Below, piece after piece: positions 34,829-41,606 of a stretch of DNA of 64,000 nucleotides (positions are counted from its first letter, which is position 1; every line of letters starts with the position of its first letter). Under the pieces are notes generated by a model. The model worked only from the letters and a program-made list of their open reading frames with translations. It was not told the origin of the DNA and searched no databases. Both the position numbers and the translations under genes were made by a program. This DNA is from Paenibacillus brasilensis (GTDB lineage Bacteria > Bacillota > Bacilli > Paenibacillales > Paenibacillaceae), in assembly GCF_009363115.1 (NCBI RefSeq), contig NZ_CP045298.1:5329501-5393500 (forward strand). The letters run 5' to 3'.

Positions 34829-35320
34829 TTAATCGTAAAATACTGTGCCTTCAGTAATGGCCTTATTATTGGATTTGTACAAAACAGAGTATCTCAGACC
34901 TCTATTATTATCGTTTCTCCCATAAAACACGTAATAAGTCGAACTGTCAGACGAAGATAAGGTGAAAGATCTTCCCGGAACTTCAATAGAAACATTATAG
35001 GTCATTCTATTCCAAGTCCCCGAACCAGCTGTTCCGTCTGCCGGCAGCCCTTTATTTCTTTGGAAATTTTGGAGCCCTGTTTTCACACCGCTTCCAAAGC
35101 TCCCATCAATCTTTCCCACGTCACCCTTTTGTCCATAGGCCCATAAATTTGCTTGCAGCGCTCTCACATATCCCCCACTGTCACCTTGGCGCAATGTAGG
35201 GAAACCAGTAAAACCATCGTAAGCATAACTGGCACTTGCTATGCTTGCAAGCCCGAGACTACCTACTAACGCCACAGATGCAACAGCTAGAGACATTACA
35301 GATTTAAGGTTTCTTTTCAA
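34829..35320 (-). CDS. secreted peptidoglycan-binding domain protein
   Basis: A 163-residue protein with a signal peptide (about 1-33, ending SIASASYA). A PG_binding_1 domain follows (about 45-95: TLRQGDSGGYVRALQANLWAYG, GKIDGSFGSGVKTGLQNFQRNKGLPADGTAGSGTWNRM), then a C-terminal beta segment. No hydrolase domain is present. The start is taken as TTG (35318-35320) with GGAGGG seven bases upstream; an in-frame ATG five codons earlier overlaps that site. It heads a two-gene operon with the DUF4367-like protein. Likely lysogen surface cargo. Confidence 0.7.
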   Translation of the reverse strand: MKRNLKSVMSLAVASVALVGSLGLASIASASYAYDGFTGFPTLRQGDSGGYVRALQANLWAYGQKGDVGKIDGSFGSGVKTGLQNFQRNKGLPADGTAGSGTWNRMTYNVSIEVPGRSFTLSSSDSSTYYVFYGRNDNNRGLRYSVLYKSNNKAITEGTVFYD

Positions 35321-35514
35321 TACAATTCCCTCCATTAATCAAGCTGATTATGTAAGACTACGGTTTATGTACTTGTGACTAATAAAGCATGTTCAAAAAC
35401 AGCTATTATAAATTAAATAGATGTTTTTCCCATTTGTTTGTCTCCTCTTACATTATAAGTTTCTAATTGTAATTTTTCAACAAAAACATGGGCAATCCTA
35501 CCAGTCTATTATGA

Positions 35515-35606
35515 GGCACGCTGCGGAATTGAACCGCGCAAGGGTTCTGTCCGGGTCTGTATGACGTTTCCGCCGGATATCTGTTGCCTTGCCGCCTGAG
35601 CGTGCC
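35515..35606 (-). ncRNA. tRNA-like element (degenerate, no clear anticodon arm)
   Basis: On the minus strand GGCACGC at the 5' end pairs perfectly with GCGTGCC at the 3' end (7-bp acceptor-like stem). It encloses a T-arm-like hairpin GCGG-TTCAATT-CCGC directly before the 3' strand. Between them, TCCGG pairs with CCGGA and GTC with GAC as a long bulged stem instead of a normal anticodon arm, and no good D-stem is seen. Length is 92 bases. It may be a decayed tRNA or a tRNA mimic. It follows the element at 35613-35713 in the same direction. Confidence 0.4.
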
Positions 35607-35612
35607 ATGAAT

Positions 35613-35713
35613 AATGTGGGCGGGGGCCACTCTCCCCCTGCATACAAACTTTGTTATTTACTCCCTTTGTTTGCGTAATGGGATTATCCGTGTCTCTCTT
35701 TCGCCACCACATT
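35613..35713 (-). ncRNA. tRNA-like structured RNA, member 2
   Basis: On the minus strand AATGTGG at the 5' end pairs with CCACATT at the 3' end (7 bp). The 5' part reads TGGCGAAAGAGAGAC, like the D-side of a tRNA-Leu. A GCAAAC/GTTTGT long stem takes the place of a variable arm, and GGGGG-AGAGTGG-CCCCC forms a T-arm-like 5-bp stem with 7-base loop. The element at 41466-41592 shares the 5' block (ATGTGGTGGCG-AAGA-AGAC) and the TATGCA just before the last hairpin. Loops are not canonical, so this is not a standard tRNA. Confidence 0.45.
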
Positions 35714-35731
35714 AAAAATAAAGAGGAAATC

Positions 35732-35758
35732 AAAAAGGCCGGCACATTGGCCGACCTG
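35732..35758 (-). terminator. terminator after the ArpU-like remnant
   Basis: On the minus strand AGGTCGGC-CAATGT-GCCGGCCT is followed by TTTTTG, upstream of the tRNA-like elements. It would end leftward transcription coming from the terminase genes. Confidence 0.8.
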
Positions 35759-35884
35759 ATCACCGAGGCTGGAAAGCTGCGGTTCGTTCCTTATTTGATT
35801 TTCCATGATACAAATTTACCACATAAAAAGTCCAATGAACGGCAACAAAGCGGCAAGATTCCAGCAAAAAACCGGAACCCCTTT

Positions 35885-36300
35885 TTACACGACTGAGCTG
35901 GTTGGAACTGAGCTCTTAATAAAAACGGTTAAACGGAGCATCCCGGCGAGTGTGTCCAGAGCTGCCTGTTTGATCTCTCTTAACCGGCGATCACTCATGT
36001 GCAGTTCCCCGGCAATGATATAGTCAAATTCGCCCTCGTCGTCCAGGTAGCTCCGTCGAATAACCTCCCGCTGAATGCTGGACAGCTTGCTCATCGCCAG
36101 TTCCAGCAGCTTATCCTTTGCTTTTAAGCTCCGCCTCTTTATCTACGTTATAAGTGGCAATGTCCTCCGTCTGCTTGCTGATCGCATTGGTGGATTGATG
36201 CTCTCTATAAGTATATAACTACGTAATCGCCGCCTTGCGTCGAACAAAATTAATCTGCTGATACCACTGAACTATCTCGAAATATCCTTCCACCACGAGG
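35885..36300 (-). pseudogene. ArpU-like phage transcription regulator, decayed
   Basis: Three open pieces in two frames together read as an ArpU-type regulator. The first is YFEIVQWYQQINFVRRKAAIT, then a TAG at 36219-36221. In the same frame follows LYTYREHQSTNAISKQTEDIATYNVDKEAELKSK. After a one-base insertion near 36115, frame two continues KDKLLELAMSKLSSIQREVIRRSYLDDEGEFDY... LHMSDRRLREIKQAALDTLA. The C-terminal piece is the sigma-70 region-4-like HTH (about 69 residues from the ATG at 36094). ArpU-type proteins control late genes. A different regulator-like gene at 41994 is intact, which may have made this copy dispensable. Confidence 0.7.
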
Positions 36301-36318
36301 TTTATTAATTATCATTAA

Positions 36319-37776
36319 TTATTTTTTTACTGCTACACTACCTATTGAAGGAAGCATAATATGTGTATCTGGTTCCATTAAATATTCTCCAAATGTCAAA
36401 ACAAAAGCGTCAGCTCTGTCTGGTGATTTGAGCCCACGCTTTTTCATATCCTTCTTACTTTCAAGCAGCATTTTACCCTTACTGGTCATGTTCCATTTAC
36501 GTGCTGTAAGTTGGGTTATAAGAACATCGTCATCAGGCAATTGTAGAACACTCGTATCTCCATTTATAAAATTGCTCATATTCTGTTCTAATTGTTCCTT
36601 TATGGATGCCCACATTTCAGTAACCAGGTTCCCATAGTGCTCATCTAAAGATGAAGAACCATTGTTAATTGGAATGATTTCATATGGTAGTCCTTCTTCA
36701 GCTAGGACTTCATTTAGTCGATCCGTTACTCCTCCACCTACACCGCTATCATCTACTCTTATTCTGATTCGATTTAAATATGGATGAGCTTTATGTAGCT
36801 CTTTAGCCAGGCTGATTACCCAACCAGCAGTAACCATTGTGTCTTTCTTGAAATGATGGTGTTCTCCTACAACTCTTGGCCCTATGCCAGCAAACATTGA
36901 GGTCTCATCATCACCAAAACGCGCAACGTCAACGCCTATAGTTAGCATGTCTCCGGCGGGTTCCATCCTCACTTCTTTAGCTGCAAATTCAGCCACTTCC
37001 AATGAAATAAATGTATCCGATTCTCCACGGGGGAATTCACCTTCAACCCGGACTCTCCATACATCACTGCCTTCGCCATACTTCCGCTTGAGCATAGCGA
37101 TATTATCCTTGCTGGTTCTTGGGCTGTCTAAGCATGACACCTTGCGTGTTTTATAATCCGCTCTATCCTTATTGTGCGAATCATAAAAAACACCCGACGT
37201 TTTTGTCGGGTTGCCGCACATCAATATTTTATTGAACTCACCAGACAACGTACCCAAGATAGCCTCCATAATTGGATCGGCAACGCCTGATGCTTCATCC
37301 ACAATGAAAAGCATATAGTCCTCATGAAAACCCTGCATATTCTCAGGCTTGGTTGCTGTCCGAGCTGTAGCGAACCATCGTTCCTCATAATTCTTCATGT
37401 ATATTTTGGTCTTAGTCCACTTAAGGATTCGTTTCAGCACCGGACTTTTAGATTGCCATTTATTAATCTCAGCCCATAATACGTCATGTAGCTGCTGTCT
37501 TGTAGGAGCGGTACAAATTACTTTTGGATAAGGGAAGCAGGACAGAAACCAAAGGGCTGTTGCAGCTTCCAGCCCAGTTTTTCCTACGCCTTGACCTGAA
37601 CGTACTGAAACGCGCGGATTATTAGCTAAATCCATTAGAGTGCTTGCCTGCCAATCATCAGGATAGAACTTAAGCATCTCTTGGCAAAACAATGTGGGAT
37701 TCTTACGATACTCAGGAATCCGTTTCTTGAATGCTTGAAGTCTCCGTTTCGTCTCCGGCGAGTCCTTCTGCTTCAT
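36319..37776 (-). CDS. terminase large subunit
   Basis: A 485-residue packaging motor. The ATPase has Walker A RSGQGVGKT (about 60-68, counting from a GTG one codon earlier) and Walker B LFIVDE (about 157-162). The RNase H-like nuclease shows GVDVARFGDD (about 282-291), RVDDSGVGGG (about 341-350) and SPDRADAFVL (about 452-461), supplying the metal-binding Asp residues. It cuts concatemers and drives DNA into the prohead through the portal. It overlaps the small-subunit gene by 65 bases. Confidence 0.92.
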   Translation of the reverse strand: MKQKDSPETKRRLQAFKKRIPEYRKNPTLFCQEMLKFYPDDWQASTLMDLANNPRVSVRSGQGVGKTGLEAATALWFLSCFPYPKVICTAPTRQQLHDVLWAEINKWQSKSPVLKRILKWTKTKIYMKNYEERWFATARTATKPENMQGFHEDYMLFIVDEASGVADPIMEAILGTLSGEFNKILMCGNPTKTSGVFYDSHNKDRADYKTRKVSCLDSPRTSKDNIAMLKRKYGEGSDVWRVRVEGEFPRGESDTFISLEVAEFAAKEVRMEPAGDMLTIGVDVARFGDDETSMFAGIGPRVVGEHHHFKKDTMVTAGWVISLAKELHKAHPYLNRIRIRVDDSGVGGGVTDRLNEVLAEEGLPYEIIPINNGSSSLDEHYGNLVTEMWASIKEQLEQNMSNFINGDTSVLQLPDDDVLITQLTARKWNMTSKGKMLLESKKDMKKRGLKSPDRADAFVLTFGEYLMEPDTHIMLPSIGSVAVKK

Positions 37777-39001
37777 CACCTACCACCGCCTCTACCCAGT
37801 CGTCAATTAGATCGTCTTCTGTATTGCCTTCTCCCGTAACCTTTGCCCTTTCAAGCTCAAGTTTCTCACGTTGCATCTTAAGTTTCTCGTCTTCAACCAT
37901 CCGTTTATGTTTGTCTGGAAGCAGATCCATGTATTTAGTTAGCACATCCAATGCTTTGGTTTTGTCGTGTAGCTTTACACTCACTCCGTCCTTACCCTGC
38001 TTGACTTCTGAAACCAGAGTTCCATCAATTTCGTCACTATTTTTAAAAGAGACATAATTATATCTGTACTTCTTCGTTTCTCCAGTGTCAGGATCAAACA
38101 CGGGATCTCCTTCTAAGCCAAGAACATCCTCTTCCTTTTGACCGAATTCTACGTAATCCGTAATGTCTGCAAAAGCAATCTTCATGTACTCCATTAGAAC
38201 CCGCTGAGCATTTAAACCAACCCCATCCATCAGGGATTCGTTGTAATTCTGTATCGCAGCCTTAATTTCAGGTTTCCTCAATAATTCCCATCCAATTGAA
38301 TATGCTGTTTTCTTACTATATCCAGCAGCCATTGCCGCCCTTGTGGCGTTGAAATCTCTGAGGTATTCCATTATGAAGATCCGCTGTTTCGGCGTTAACC
38401 CCTCTTCGTCCGGAATTTCCGGCTCTGGCTTCTCCTCGATTACTGGAATGTTCTTTTTTGTTTTGGAACGCTCCATATCATTAGAGCGTTTCGGTATTTT
38501 TTTCGGAACGTTCCGTATTTCTGGAGCAGCGACTTTTAGCTCTTTAGAGAGCGCATCAACTGTTAGCAGGGTAGCATATACCTCTCTTGGCTTATCACCT
38601 TGATATGTACCGACAAATTTACGCCGTTCCATTTCATCAATCAGTCGGGCCGCTCTGCTATAACCTATCCTCATTCTTCGCTGCAATAAAGAAACCGAGG
38701 CTTGTTTGGCCTCGGCTACAATTTGGACAGCTTTTAGAAAAAGCTCATCCGAATATGATGTTGGTTCTTTATCTTCATTTGGAGGTTCCTTTTTTTGATC
38801 AGTTCCATCTTCATCGGAACTTTCCGTATGTTCCGCTTCTCCAGCAATCAAACTCTCCCACTTATCTTTAGCCTTCCATCCTCTTACCGTACCTTCAGAT
38901 ACACTAAGTTGAGAGGCTATTTCTGTGAGACGTATGTTGCCGGAACTGGCTTTGTATAATTCAAATGCTTCATCCCGTTTAGGATCTCTCTTTCGTCCCA
39001 T
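37712..39001 (-). CDS. terminase small subunit with FtsK gamma-like winged helix
   Basis: A 429-residue protein, two to three times the usual small-subunit length, with three DNA-binding modules. Residues 1-52 are a terminase-type HTH (RDPKRDEAFELYKASSGNIRLTEIASQLSVSEGTVRGWKAKDKW). Residues 84-143 match the FtsK/SpoIIIE gamma domain very closely (DELFLKAVQIVAEAKQASVSLLQRRMRIGYSRAARLIDEMERR, then GDKPREV). Residues about 200-350 are a Terminase_2 domain (LTPKQRIFIMEYLRDFNATRAAMAAGYSKKTAYSIGWELL). A basic-acidic helix ends the protein. The gamma domain reads KOPS/SRS-type DNA octamers in chromosome translocases; here it may help recognise the packaging start. Confidence 0.9.
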   Translation of the reverse strand: MGRKRDPKRDEAFELYKASSGNIRLTEIASQLSVSEGTVRGWKAKDKWESLIAGEAEHTESSDEDGTDQKKEPPNEDKEPTSYSDELFLKAVQIVAEAKQASVSLLQRRMRIGYSRAARLIDEMERRKFVGTYQGDKPREVYATLLTVDALSKELKVAAPEIRNVPKKIPKRSNDMERSKTKKNIPVIEEKPEPEIPDEEGLTPKQRIFIMEYLRDFNATRAAMAAGYSKKTAYSIGWELLRKPEIKAAIQNYNESLMDGVGLNAQRVLMEYMKIAFADITDYVEFGQKEEDVLGLEGDPVFDPDTGETKKYRYNYVSFKNSDEIDGTLVSEVKQGKDGVSVKLHDKTKALDVLTKYMDLLPDKHKRMVEDEKLKMQREKLELERAKVTGEGNTEDDLIDDWVEAVVGDEAEGLAGDETETSSIQETDS

Positions 39002-39039
39002 ATCTTATTATTCACCCCTTTTGATAATGTATCTGAAGC

Positions 39040-39057
39040 TAAGGAAAAGTTTCCTGA
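39040..39057. repeat. dispersed palindrome, copy 5
   Basis: TAAGGAAAAGTTTCCTGA, core 39042-39055, lies about 40 bases upstream of the small-terminase start and next to the terminator of the preceding gene. Confidence 0.85.
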
Positions 39058-39061
39058 CATA

Positions 39062-39086
39062 CAAAAAGAAGCCGCCTATTGGCGAC
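39062..39086 (-). terminator. terminator upstream of terminase
   Basis: On the minus strand GTCGCC-AATA-GGCGGC is followed by TTCTTTTTG, right after the 39094-39579 gene. Confidence 0.8.
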
Positions 39087-39093
39087 TACTAAG

Positions 39094-39579
39094 TTAAATT
39101 TCAGTTTCAGGCGGCTTCGGCTTCAGCCATTCGCCTTTTTCATTAATGAATGCATCTTTGTAACGACCTGATTCTAACTGTCTTATTATCTCCTCTTCTT
39201 TAGCCACCAGTATTTTAGATAGCTGAGCAACAGTATAGTAATCACTGCTTTTGTAGTCTAACTGTATTGGAACCGCCATTTCGTACAGCACATCCAGAAA
39301 TTCATTAAACGTCAACTTGCCCATATTACTGATCCCCGAATAATAAGACGGTTTATAGTTAGCAAATTCTAGAAATGATTTTCCTTGAAACTCTTTTGCC
39401 AGGGCGTTACTAAGCCGTACGGACATTAGATTATCGAACCGTGTCTTGAAGTTCATTTCTTCTATTTTTGCGTATTTTGCTTTGAATGCGATTATTTTTA
39501 CAAGAGGCAAGTCTTTGCGATTACCCTCTTTCAAACGCATTCTAAATTGTTCACGATCCATTATCATCGGCTGTACCAT
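39094..39579 (-). CDS. hypothetical phage protein with C-terminal HTH-like motif
   Basis: A 161-residue basic protein. The N-terminal two-thirds (DLPLVKIIAFKAKYAKIEEMNFKTRFDNLMSVRLSNALAKEF...) is unrecognised. The C-terminus (YYTVAQLSKILVAKEEEIIRQLESGRYKDAFINEKGEWLKP) has the look of an excisionase or MerR-type DNA-binding helix-turn-helix with wing. It lies directly before terminase, so it may be a regulator. Several nearby ATG codons leave the exact start open. Confidence 0.5.
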   Translation of the reverse strand: MVQPMIMDREQFRMRLKEGNRKDLPLVKIIAFKAKYAKIEEMNFKTRFDNLMSVRLSNALAKEFQGKSFLEFANYKPSYYSGISNMGKLTFNEFLDVLYEMAVPIQLDYKSSDYYTVAQLSKILVAKEEEIIRQLESGRYKDAFINEKGEWLKPKPPETEI

Positions 39580-39647
39580 CCTCTAAGGTGTGTTTAACCG
39601 ACATTTTACATCACGTTTCTTATAATCGTAAACAGCTATTAAGACAC

Positions 39648-39706
39648 ACAGCGGAATCGAACCGCTGTTTTCCTGTATATGTCATATTCCCGGACTAAGC
39701 CGGGAA
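39648..39706 (-). other. two strong hairpins, T-arm-like
   Basis: On the minus strand TTCCCGG-CTTAGT-CCGGGAA (39687-39706) and ACAGCGG-TTCGATT-CCGCTGT (39648-39668) are perfect 7-bp stems. The second has a canonical T-loop sequence, as in tRNA. No acceptor stem closes them, so this is not a tRNA. It may be a tRNA relic or an mRNA-end structure after the 39714 gene. Confidence 0.4.
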
Positions 39707-39713
39707 AAGTTTG

Positions 39714-39914
39714 CTACTGACGTGGCGGCCAGTTCCATTGCTCCAGCCCGTCTCCTTGACAAACGTTCAATGCGTTGAATTGCTTACCGAATTCATTCCA
39801 CACGGCCAAATTCACCATTCCTGTCGTATCAGGATTTACGTAAACCACTACCGCAGCAAGTGTCTTACCCTCCGTGTCCTTGTAGTGGACATTGCGTCCT
39901 ACTGTTGGTTTCAT
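39714..39914 (-). CDS. small phage protein after the DUF2829 gene
   Basis: A 66-residue beta-rich protein (MKPTVGRNVHYKDTEGKTL..., MVNLAVWNEFGKQFNALNVCQGDGLEQWNWPPRQ). The pattern of a short KxGRxVHY start and a WNWPPR C-terminus is common for small Bacillales phage proteins without known function. Its ATG overlaps the stop of the DUF2829 gene (ATGA), so the two are translationally coupled. An upstream open stretch in this frame is antisense or overlapping to DUF2829 and was not used. Confidence 0.65.
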   Translation of the reverse strand: MKPTVGRNVHYKDTEGKTLAAVVVYVNPDTTGMVNLAVWNEFGKQFNALNVCQGDGLEQWNWPPRQ

Positions 39915-40207
39915 TCGACAACCTCCCAATCTTCTGCAAGGATATCTGTCTGTGAAGCAAGCCAGCCCGGTTGCCATTGTTTTGCAGCAGTCCACATGGC
40001 AATGTAGGGTTGGGAATCCAGTGGTGTGTCTACGCCAATATGCTTCGCTGTGCGATCGTTTACTTTCGGCCCAGGTTTCTGTGTGGAGTGTGGCGGTAAC
40101 TGCAAGGATGGCATTAGCACTACCCACATACCTTTACCATTCCATCCAGCACGTGCTACCTTCTTCCCTTCCTTCAACGCTTCAATCGCTTGCCCGAAAT
40201 TCAGCAT
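39911..40207 (-). CDS. DUF2829 / Tad2-family protein (candidate anti-Thoeris)
   Basis: A 98-residue protein with the DUF2829 signature: MLNFGQAIEALKEGKKVARAGWNGKGMWVVLM at the start, PYIAMWTA in the middle, and WLASQTDILAEDWEVVE at the end. The family (PF11195) includes Tad2, which binds the cyclic ADP-ribose isomer signals of Thoeris defence and blocks it. Many DUF2829 members are untested. It is followed by a coupled small gene and preceded by the mannanase terminator. The family call is strong; the anti-defence role here is inference. Confidence 0.85.
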   Translation of the reverse strand: MLNFGQAIEALKEGKKVARAGWNGKGMWVVLMPSLQLPPHSTQKPGPKVNDRTAKHIGVDTPLDSQPYIAMWTAAKQWQPGWLASQTDILAEDWEVVE

Positions 40208-40234
40208 TTATCTTCCTCCTCATCTCTATAAAAC

Positions 40235-40310
40235 AAAAAGAGCAACGGTTACCCGTTACCCTCTCTGTACAGATATCATTTTTGATTTGGACAAGGGACC
40301 TTCACCCTTA
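40235..40310 (-). repeat. partial copy of the structured RNA 3' region, with terminator
   Basis: On the minus strand AAGGG-TGAAGGT-CCCTT (40290-40309 region) is followed by an AACGG-GTAA-CCGTT terminator with TTTTTG (40235-40264). The T-arm-like hairpin matches the one at 41466-41492 at about 80 percent over 27 bases. The terminator matches the one at 41294-41318. The mannanase gene therefore lies between two copies of the same RNA 3' end. The terminator probably ends the mannanase mRNA. Confidence 0.55.
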
Positions 40311-40316
40311 CGACCC

Positions 40317-41270
40317 TCACGTCTCTTTAGGTTGTTGAATGGCTGCCAACCCTTTTTTCACATCATCTCGCGTTAAGCTCCTCGAATCATTCATATAATC
40401 CTGAATTTGATCCGTTGTATTATTCTCGGTCAGCATCTTGCCCCAAGTCATGGAATACACCCATTTGGGCTGAGCCTGCATTACCTCGGAACTGGGCATC
40501 TCGCCGTGTTCCCCAATGGCAATCGGCTTGCTTTGTGCCAGTCCGAGCAGTCCTTCGTAATGACTTTGTTTAAAATCATTGTTGTAAATATCCATAGCCA
40601 AGATATCCACTTTGTCATCCCCCGGATATTTAGGGGGATAAGGGAAGGTGTACGAATTCGGGGCGTTCGGGCTCCATACCCAAAGCAAGTTGTTCAATTG
40701 GTGTGTGTTTACAAAGCGGTCATACATAATGTTCCACAGTTGAGTGAAATTGTTTTTGTTTCCCCACCAGAACCAGTCCCCATTCATTTCATGGTAAGGT
40801 CTCCATAACACTGGAACACCTGCATCACGGAGCTGCTTTAACGATATAGCGACCTTATCCAGATCGGCTATAAGAAGATTATTCTGCGTAGTATCCGGCG
40901 TCACATATTTATCGAACTCCGTCTGACTTAATTTCGTCTGCACATTGGCCCATGTCAGCGGCCTGCCCGGCAGCGCTTCATGAAAAGTCATCGTCACAAT
41001 GCCGCCGGCCCTGCTCCAACGGATGGCGCTATCGACGACATTTTTACGTTGTGCCGCCTCCGTAGCGGCGGACTGACCGGAGATGGCCCCCATCTCGTAG
41101 CCATGTACACCTACATAAGCCTGACTTATTTTTTGGACCTTGTTACTTAATTCATCCGGGCTTTCCAAATAATCATGCTGACCTGTGATTATTTTTTCCC
41201 CTGAGATGCCGAGTAAATAGCTGTATAGTTCCCGGGCCTGAGCAGAAGCGTACGTATTAACAGGTTGCAA
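40317..41270 (-). CDS. GH26 beta-mannanase without signal peptide
   Basis: A 317-residue glycoside hydrolase family 26 enzyme (endo-1,4-beta-mannanase type). Acid/base Glu161 is in RPYHEMNGDWFWWG and nucleophile Glu254 in AIGEHGEMP. Other family marks are ITGQHDYLESP, MTFHEALPGRP and LWVWSPN. It hydrolyses beta-mannan or related glycans. The start is TTG (41268-41270) with GGGGGG seven bases upstream; the 37 codons upstream run through a terminator stem and encode no signal peptide. Secreted homologues need one, so the enzyme is expected to be cytoplasmic, released at lysis, or nonfunctional in export. Such a gene is rare in a prophage. Confidence 0.85.
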   Translation of the reverse strand: MQPVNTYASAQARELYSYLLGISGEKIITGQHDYLESPDELSNKVQKISQAYVGVHGYEMGAISGQSAATEAAQRKNVVDSAIRWSRAGGIVTMTFHEALPGRPLTWANVQTKLSQTEFDKYVTPDTTQNNLLIADLDKVAISLKQLRDAGVPVLWRPYHEMNGDWFWWGNKNNFTQLWNIMYDRFVNTHQLNNLLWVWSPNAPNSYTFPYPPKYPGDDKVDILAMDIYNNDFKQSHYEGLLGLAQSKPIAIGEHGEMPSSEVMQAQPKWVYSMTWGKMLTENNTTDQIQDYMNDSRSLTRDDVKKGLAAIQQPKET

Positions 41271-41293
41271 TGTAGAACCCCCCTTTTTGAATG

Positions 41294-41318
41294 CAAAAAA
41301 GCGTCGGTTTCCCGTCGC
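41294..41318 (-). terminator. terminator directly before the mannanase ribosome site
   Basis: On the minus strand GCGACGG-GAAA-CCGACGC is followed by TTTTTTG. It ends the structured RNA region, so the mannanase is probably expressed by read-through or regulated antitermination. Confidence 0.75.
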
Positions 41319-41465
41319 TCTCTCACTTATATTAACGGTAATTATTTCACAGCGATTACCGTTAATCGCTATAGTCCGCATTACGTGCGGAACAATCTGC
41401 CGCCCTTATTGATGGGGTATTATGACCCTCTTTACGGCTGTCTCCAATTTATTGTAATTAGTTCG
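41319..41465 (-). ncRNA. hairpin-rich 3' region of the structured RNA
   Basis: Between the tRNA-like part and the terminator lie several strong hairpins on the minus strand: GCCG ... CGGC enclosing GAGGGT/TACCCC (41400-41440), TTCCGCACGTAATGCGGA (41377-41394), GCGATTAACGGTAATCGC, and a 10-bp repeat TAACGGTAAT ... ATTACCGTTA. No reading frame crosses it. Together with 41466-41592 it forms a noncoding block of about 300 bases. Confidence 0.45.
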
Positions 41466-41592
41466 ATGTGGACAAGGGGCTTCCACCCTTGCATATCGGT
41501 TCTCTTCGGGCGTGTGGGACATACCGATAAATCCATGGGCCTTTCACCCAAGCAATACCCCGACAAAGTGCGTCTATCTTCCGCCACCACAT
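41466..41592 (-). ncRNA. tRNA-like structured RNA, member 1
   Basis: On the minus strand ATGTGG (41587-41592) pairs with CCACAT (41466-41471). The 5' block TGGTGGCGGAAGATAGACGC looks like the 5' half of a tRNA-Leu (D-stem GCG/CGC). TGGG-TGAAAGG-CCCA forms an anticodon-like stem with a 7-base loop. TATCGGT/ACCGATA forms a long variable-arm-like stem, and CAAGGG-TGGAAGC-CCCTTG a T-arm-like stem with 7-base loop. So the overall plan is a class II tRNA, but loops are not those of a tRNA. Related element: 35613-35713. Confidence 0.45.
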
Positions 41593-41606
41593 TTAAATAT
41601 CAATGA

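Noticed and set aside
35515..35606. Standard tRNA gene
   Set aside because: Acceptor and T-arm are good, but there is no D-stem and no 7-base anticodon loop on a 5-bp stem. Reported as tRNA-like only.
39915..40127. N-terminal extension of the 39714 gene
   Set aside because: It overlaps the DUF2829 gene in another frame and lacks a ribosome site. The ATG at 39912-39914, overlapping the DUF2829 stop, is the natural start.
41466..41592. T-box riboswitch (AGGGTGGAA resembles the T-box sequence)
   Set aside because: The TGGNACCGCG core and antiterminator are missing, and the element is followed by hairpins unrelated to a T-box. No aminoacyl-tRNA or amino-acid gene follows.
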